Shown here in pieces: positions 60,212 through 64,000 of a stretch of 64,000 nucleotides of DNA (position 1 is its first letter; each line of letters begins with the position of its first letter). Both the position numbers and the translations under genes were made by a program. The stretch covers positions 1-64,000 of the forward strand of contig CACZZL010000005.1 in assembly GCA_902785605.1 (NCBI GenBank), in the 5' to 3' direction. Below the pieces are notes generated by a model. It was not told the DNA's origin. It searched no databases and saw nothing but the letters and a program-made list of their open reading frames with translations. Source of the DNA: an uncultured Bacteroidales bacterium. Lineage in GTDB: Bacteria; Bacteroidota; Bacteroidia; Bacteroidales; Paludibacteraceae.

Positions 60212-60243
60212 CTTGCGTATTTCAAAAAAATGTTGTATCTTTG
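60212..60243 (+). promoter_or_regulatory. GH3 promoter
   Basis: CTTG at 60212 and TATCTTTG at 60236, 20-bp spacer, preceded by CGCGCGCG. Confidence 0.8.
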
Positions 60244-60268
60244 CAGCGATTTATTATATTGGCTAAAT

Positions 60269-62125
60269 ATGAGCAAAATCAAACCGTATCTGGATAATGA
60301 GGGCAGAGCACTGCCTTATCCGTGGTTGATCAACACGATGTTGATGATAGTCGGCGGCATGCAGACCGTGCGTCTGCGTTTCTGGAGTCGCAAGCCGCGG
60401 CACACGGCGGAGAAGACGCTGCGCGATATATTGACCATCTCCAAGGACACTGTTTATGGCAAGGAACACCATTTTGACCGTATCCTGTCTGCCACGACGG
60501 CGGAGGACCTGTTTCGTCTGTACCGTTTGTATGTGCCGGTGAACAATTCGTTCGAGACCCTGCGTCCGTACGTGGAGCGCCACAAGAACGGAGAGGAGAA
60601 TGTCCTGTTCCCTGGCAAGCCGGACATGTACGCCACCACTTCCGGTACGACGAGCGAACCCAAATGGATTCCGATGACGCACAAGTATCTCAAGGATGTG
60701 TACGGTAAGATGTCACATATCTGGACCTGGAACTTTGTTAAGCACCGTAGCCGTATCTTCGGCGGACATATCTTCACGACGGTCGGCAAGGAGTGCGAAG
60801 GCTACGCGCCCGACGGCACTTTATACGGAGCTGTGAGCGGAGTGCTGGTGCGCGATATTCCACCGATCATCAAGAAGCACTATACAGGCCCTGCCGCTGT
60901 GATGTCCATCCCTGACTACGGTGCTCGTAACTACACACTCATGCGTTTGGCGCTTCAACACCGCGATGTGACGCTGTGGGCGACAGCGAACCCGTCCACT
61001 ATTCTGGAACTGCTGCGCGTGCTCAATGAGAACACGGAGGAGATGATACACGATATCGAGACCGGTGGCATCAGCGAGAACTTCGATATTCCGTTTGAGA
61101 TCCGTTCGGAGCTGGATGCGTATATATCTCCCAAACCCGAGCGTGCCGCAGAGCTTCGTAAGATATTGGCGGAAAAGGGCCATCTGTATCCGAAAGATTT
61201 CTGGCCGTGGCTGCAGTACCTCAGTACCTGGAAGTGCGGTAACACGAAGATCTACATGGACAAGTACATGGATCAGTTCAACTGGGACAAGACCTTCTAC
61301 CAGGAGTTGGGCTATATTGCTACCGAGTGCCGCTTCGGTTTCTCGTTGGACGATACGAACGAGTCCGTGCTCTTCCCGCAGTTCCACTACTACGAGTTCG
61401 TGGAGGAGAGCGAGTTGGATAGTCCGGTTAAGCACTATATGCAGATCGACGAGTTGGAGATGGGTAAGCGTTATTGCGCGTATGTGACGACCTATTCGGG
61501 CTTGTACCGCTATAACATGAACGACCTCGTGGAAGTAGGCGGTAAGTTTGTGAACACCCCGACCGTTCATATGATCTCCAAGGTAAACGGCATTGTGTCC
61601 ATGACCGGTGAGAAACTGTACGAACCGCAGTTCATGAACGCTGTGCATCAGGCGGAGGACGAGACGGGAATCAAGACCAAGTTCTTCGTCGGCTTTGCGG
61701 ATGTGGAGGGTTCCAAGTACCACTTCTACTACGAGTTCGCGGACGAGAAGATGACGCAGGAGCAGGCGGAGGCGTTCACCAAAGTGGTGGACGAGAAACT
61801 GCAGCATATCAACCTGGAGTATGAGTCCAAGCGTCAGTCCTTCCGTTTGCACGACCCCGAGACCCATATCCTATTGTCAAACGCGTACGCGCGATTTAAG
61901 GCGGCGTGCCTCAAAGACGGCTTCCGCGACGGACAGTTCAAGTTCAACCTACTGATGCAGGACGAGAAGCGCCGTAGTAAGTTCAACCTCATCCAACGTT
62001 GGGAGAACCGCTTCGAGAAATTCAGTGATAATGTCATTAACAGAGCAGACCGAATCGATGAGAGACGAAAAGCAAGAGGTGAGAGACGCCAAGCCCGAGC
62101 AAGAAAACGTACTAAACGGGATTAA
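60269..62125 (+). CDS. GH3-like acyl-adenylate-forming enzyme
   Basis: 618 residues from ATG 60269. ATTSGTTSEPKWIPMT is the ATP loop of the GH3/auxin-responsive promoter family; TECRFGFSLDD, VTTYSGLYRYNMNDLVEV and the TGEKLYEPQ hinge follow. Plant GH3 enzymes join amino acids to acyl acids; bacterial substrates are unknown. The Arg-rich end (KARGERRQARARKR) overlaps the HAD gene. Confidence 0.9.
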   Translation: MSKIKPYLDNEGRALPYPWLINTMLMIVGGMQTVRLRFWSRKPRHTAEKTLRDILTISKDTVYGKEHHFDRILSATTAEDLFRLYRLYVPVNNSFETLRPYVERHKNGEENVLFPGKPDMYATTSGTTSEPKWIPMTHKYLKDVYGKMSHIWTWNFVKHRSRIFGGHIFTTVGKECEGYAPDGTLYGAVSGVLVRDIPPIIKKHYTGPAAVMSIPDYGARNYTLMRLALQHRDVTLWATANPSTILELLRVLNENTEEMIHDIETGGISENFDIPFEIRSELDAYISPKPERAAELRKILAEKGHLYPKDFWPWLQYLSTWKCGNTKIYMDKYMDQFNWDKTFYQELGYIATECRFGFSLDDTNESVLFPQFHYYEFVEESELDSPVKHYMQIDELEMGKRYCAYVTTYSGLYRYNMNDLVEVGGKFVNTPTVHMISKVNGIVSMTGEKLYEPQFMNAVHQAEDETGIKTKFFVGFADVEGSKYHFYYEFADEKMTQEQAEAFTKVVDEKLQHINLEYESKRQSFRLHDPETHILLSNAYARFKAACLKDGFRDGQFKFNLLMQDEKRRSKFNLIQRWENRFEKFSDNVINRADRIDERRKARGERRQARARKRTKRD

Positions 62126-62708
62126 GACCGTCATCTTTGACATGGACGGCACCCTGTACGACAAGACCGGCCTGGCGCGGCGTATGGTGCGCAGTCTGTG
62201 GTGGTGTCTGCCGGTGCTGATGTCCGAGCGTCTGGCCCGGCGTGATATGCATAAAGTGCAGTACCCCTCCGGCGAGGAGTTCTTTGCCCGTTTCTTCGCC
62301 ATCATGGCGCACGGTCACTGGTGGGGACCTAAGATTGCCCAGAAGTGGTACAACCATGTCTATATGCCGACGATGGTGCGTCTGATTGCCAAGTACCATC
62401 ATCCGCGTGAGGAGGTGATGGACCTGGTCCGGGAGTGCAAGAAGCGCAACTTAGCTGTCGCTATCTATTCCGACTACGGGTTCGTGCTGCAGAAACTGGA
62501 GGCTTTGCATATCGATGCGTCGCAGTTTGACCTGATTGTTGATGCACCTGAGTTAGGCGCTCTCAAGCCCAGCCTGGCCTGTGCCGGCAAAGTGCTGCAA
62601 CTCATGGGTGCGAAACCCGAGACGACCCTTTTTGTCGGAGATAGGGATGATAAGGACGGTGCGTCTGCACGGAGTGTCGGGGCGAAGTTCCTGCTGGTGG
62701 GAGAGTAA
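62031..62708 (+). CDS. HAD family hydrolase
   Basis: 225 residues from ATG 62031, overlapping GH3 by 95 nt; the next ATG at 62058 is also possible. Motif I VIFDMDGTLYDKTG, motif II YSDYG, Lys in GALKPSL and motif III FVGDRDDKDG are complete. Probably a small-molecule phosphatase, alpha-helical cap type. It lies in a GH3-HAD-acyltransferase-EamA run of same-strand genes, which may form one lipid-related operon. Confidence 0.88.
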   Translation: MSLTEQTESMRDEKQEVRDAKPEQENVLNGIKTVIFDMDGTLYDKTGLARRMVRSLWWCLPVLMSERLARRDMHKVQYPSGEEFFARFFAIMAHGHWWGPKIAQKWYNHVYMPTMVRLIAKYHHPREEVMDLVRECKKRNLAVAIYSDYGFVLQKLEALHIDASQFDLIVDAPELGALKPSLACAGKVLQLMGAKPETTLFVGDRDDKDGASARSVGAKFLLVGE

Positions 62709-62735
62709 AAGATGAAGGATGAAAAATGAAAGAGA
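62707..62735 (+). repeat. GATGAAG/GATGAAA words at the acyltransferase start
   Basis: AAAGATGAAGGATGAAAAATG: the acyltransferase ATG is inside the last unit. Confidence 0.6.
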
Positions 62736-63613
62736 ATAAACGATATAAAGATTTGAAGGTGACTCCCGGGACCTATGTACCGCCGGTGACGTTGGATTAT
62801 CCCGAGGACGAACCGTACGTGGGTTTGTATAAACCGGTCTATGACCGCGAATTCCCGGCTATCGATGCCAATTACCCGTATATAGATGACTCGTTCCGTT
62901 CGCGGCTGCGTATGGGGTGGGGATATCTCTTTGTGCTGCGGCTGATGAGTGTGGTGCTGCGTATCAAGTACGGTCTGCGCTGGAAAATGGAAGGGGACAA
63001 ACACTGGTCCCGTTGCTCTTGGCGTATGCGTTGGCGACTCCGTAAGTACCATCTGGACCGCGGAGCCATCACGATCGCTAACCACTGCTACCGTCACGAC
63101 GCGGCCTCGGTGCTGAGTGCCATTCACGCATTCCGTAACACACGCATCCCGATGTTCGCGCCTAACTTCCGCACCAAGGACCAACGATATCTGCTGATGG
63201 TAGGCGGAATACCTATTCCCGAAGCGGAGGGTGGACTGAGTGCGATGAAAGCGTTCAATGCGGCGTTCGACGAATATGACAAACGCGGCTATTGGTTCCA
63301 TATCTTCCCCGAGGCCAAACGGTGGGATTGGTACAAACCGCTGCGGCCGTTCCAGAAAGGGGCGTTCACCATGTCGTATAAGTACAACAAACCGATCTTG
63401 CCTTGCGCGGTGAGTTACCGTGAGCGTACGGGTATCTGGCGTTTGTTCGGTCCTAAGAACGAACCGCTGACCCAGGTCACGATCGGTGCGCCTATCTATC
63501 CGGATACGACCCAACCGCGTGCTGCGGAAACGGAGCGCTTGCTCAACGAGACGCATCAGACAATCTGCCGTTTGGCGGGTATAACGCATAACACCTGGCC
63601 CGGTTCCCTGTAA
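62726..63613 (+). CDS. Lysophospholipid acyltransferase (PlsC-like)
   Basis: 295 residues. NHCYRHDA is the H-x4-D active site, FAPNFRTKDQRYLL and FPEAKRWDW correspond to the glycerophosphate-binding and FPEG motifs, with one membrane segment near 65-85. Acylates a lysophospholipid or similar acceptor. The start codon lies inside a word repeat. Confidence 0.87.
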   Translation: MKENKRYKDLKVTPGTYVPPVTLDYPEDEPYVGLYKPVYDREFPAIDANYPYIDDSFRSRLRMGWGYLFVLRLMSVVLRIKYGLRWKMEGDKHWSRCSWRMRWRLRKYHLDRGAITIANHCYRHDAASVLSAIHAFRNTRIPMFAPNFRTKDQRYLLMVGGIPIPEAEGGLSAMKAFNAAFDEYDKRGYWFHIFPEAKRWDWYKPLRPFQKGAFTMSYKYNKPILPCAVSYRERTGIWRLFGPKNEPLTQVTIGAPIYPDTTQPRAAETERLLNETHQTICRLAGITHNTWPGSL

Positions 63614-63614
63614 G

Positions 63615-64000
63615 ATGAAAAAACAGTTACCTGTTATAGCGTTGGTCATTTCCATGATCATCTGGTCGGTGAGCGGCATTGCCATCAAGCATGCCTTGGC
63701 CGTGTTGCCGCCTTTTACGATGATCGTAATGCGGTTTGTGCCGGCTGTGCTGCTGATGCTCATCATCGGTATTGTGCGTCGTAAGCACAGCCTGTTCTGC
63801 TTGCAGAGAATGGACCTCAAGGACCTGCCGCTGTTCCTTATTGCCGGCACGTGCCAGCCGTTCCTGTACTATTTGCTGGAGACGTTCACGTACGATGCAC
63901 TCAACAGCCCGACGATCGCAGAGACGCTGCTCTCTACCAGTCCGCTGCTCAGCCCGCTTTTTGCGGCTATTATTCTGCGCGAGCGGGTGACGAAATACAA
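63615..64000 (+). CDS. EamA family drug/metabolite transporter (3' partial)
   Basis: First 128 residues only; the frame is open to the window end. MKKQLPVIALVISMIIWSVS, then IAIKHALAVLPPFTMIVMRF and SPTIAETLLSTSPLLSPLFA follow the EamA pattern of paired helices with a GxxxxxxxxLxPxxxxxxR loop. Starts 1 bp after the acyltransferase stop, so cotranscribed. Exported solute unknown. Confidence 0.85.
   Translation, partial: MKKQLPVIALVISMIIWSVSGIAIKHALAVLPPFTMIVMRFVPAVLLMLIIGIVRRKHSLFCLQRMDLKDLPLFLIAGTCQPFLYYLLETFTYDALNSPTIAETLLSTSPLLSPLFAAIILRERVTKY

Overview
The window is chromosomal DNA of about 50% GC from a member of the Bacteroidales. Support comes from promoters of the Bacteroidota form (TTTG or CTTG, about 20 bp, TAnnTTTG), weak or absent Shine-Dalgarno sites, a type IX secretion C-terminal domain, BspA-like surface repeats, many small lipoproteins, and the 29-residue basic ribosome-associated protein typical of this phylum. 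A Paludibacteraceae/Porphyromonadaceae-like lineage fits but cannot be proved here. No rRNA, CRISPR array, integrase or transposase was seen; one tRNA, tRNA-Glu(CTC), is present.

Layout. 0-9 kb: the end of a giant Cys-rich repeat adhesin with a sorting domain, an outer-membrane barrel overlapping it, then a DASS/SLC13 transporter and a porin in one operon. 9-16 kb: panB divergent from a lone FecCD permease, a GH43 protein, a ClpB lacking its N-domain, an SDR, and a cobalamin riboswitch whose nearest downstream gene is that SDR. 16-22.5 kb: a 1473-residue surface protein followed by an overlooked 43-residue peptide gene, a candidate small RNA, and an AAA_14/DUF4143 ATPase whose whole 5' leader is three 20-bp palindromes spaced exactly 33 bp apart. 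22.8-27.1 kb: an accessory island with a hairpin-studded leader, a RecA-like ATPase, four paralogous small proteins with a RARF-like motif, a DUF4248-like protein, a smalltalk-like lipoprotein, a 77-nt perfect-core hairpin and a 91-nt nested RNA structure. 27.2-31 kb: an operon of lipoproteins around a TPR/transmembrane/HTH-like sensor. 31-44 kb: housekeeping genes (DUF2520 protein, mutY, HU, RNase G, acyl-ACP thioesterase, S9 peptidase, GT2, an S23 four-helix-bundle gene, a PagL-like deacylase). 43-49 kb: murC-ftsQ-ftsA-ftsZ and a Wzz-like protein. 49-64 kb: DedA, NhaD, lepA, queH, menG, Y-family polymerase, ppdK, GH3, HAD, acyltransferase and a truncated EamA transporter.

The most striking global signal is a set of short degenerate tandem 'word' repeats (6-12 bp units, at least eight word types). 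They fill intergenic gaps, often beside terminator hairpins, and also sit in frame inside conserved proteins: FecCD permease, GH43, DUF2520, MutY (three word types), RNase G, S9 peptidase, GT2, MurC (three sites), QueH and MenG. One word family brackets the S23 gene in inverted orientation. This looks like an active dispersed repeat system that tolerates or exploits in-frame insertion; its mechanism is unknown from the sequence.

A second theme is transcription initiation. More than twenty promoters share an extended form (TTGCATATATCAAA about 20 bp before TAnnTTTGCAG). Many are overlapping divergent pairs, and several place the start codon within about 10 nt of the -7 box, which implies nearly leaderless mRNAs.
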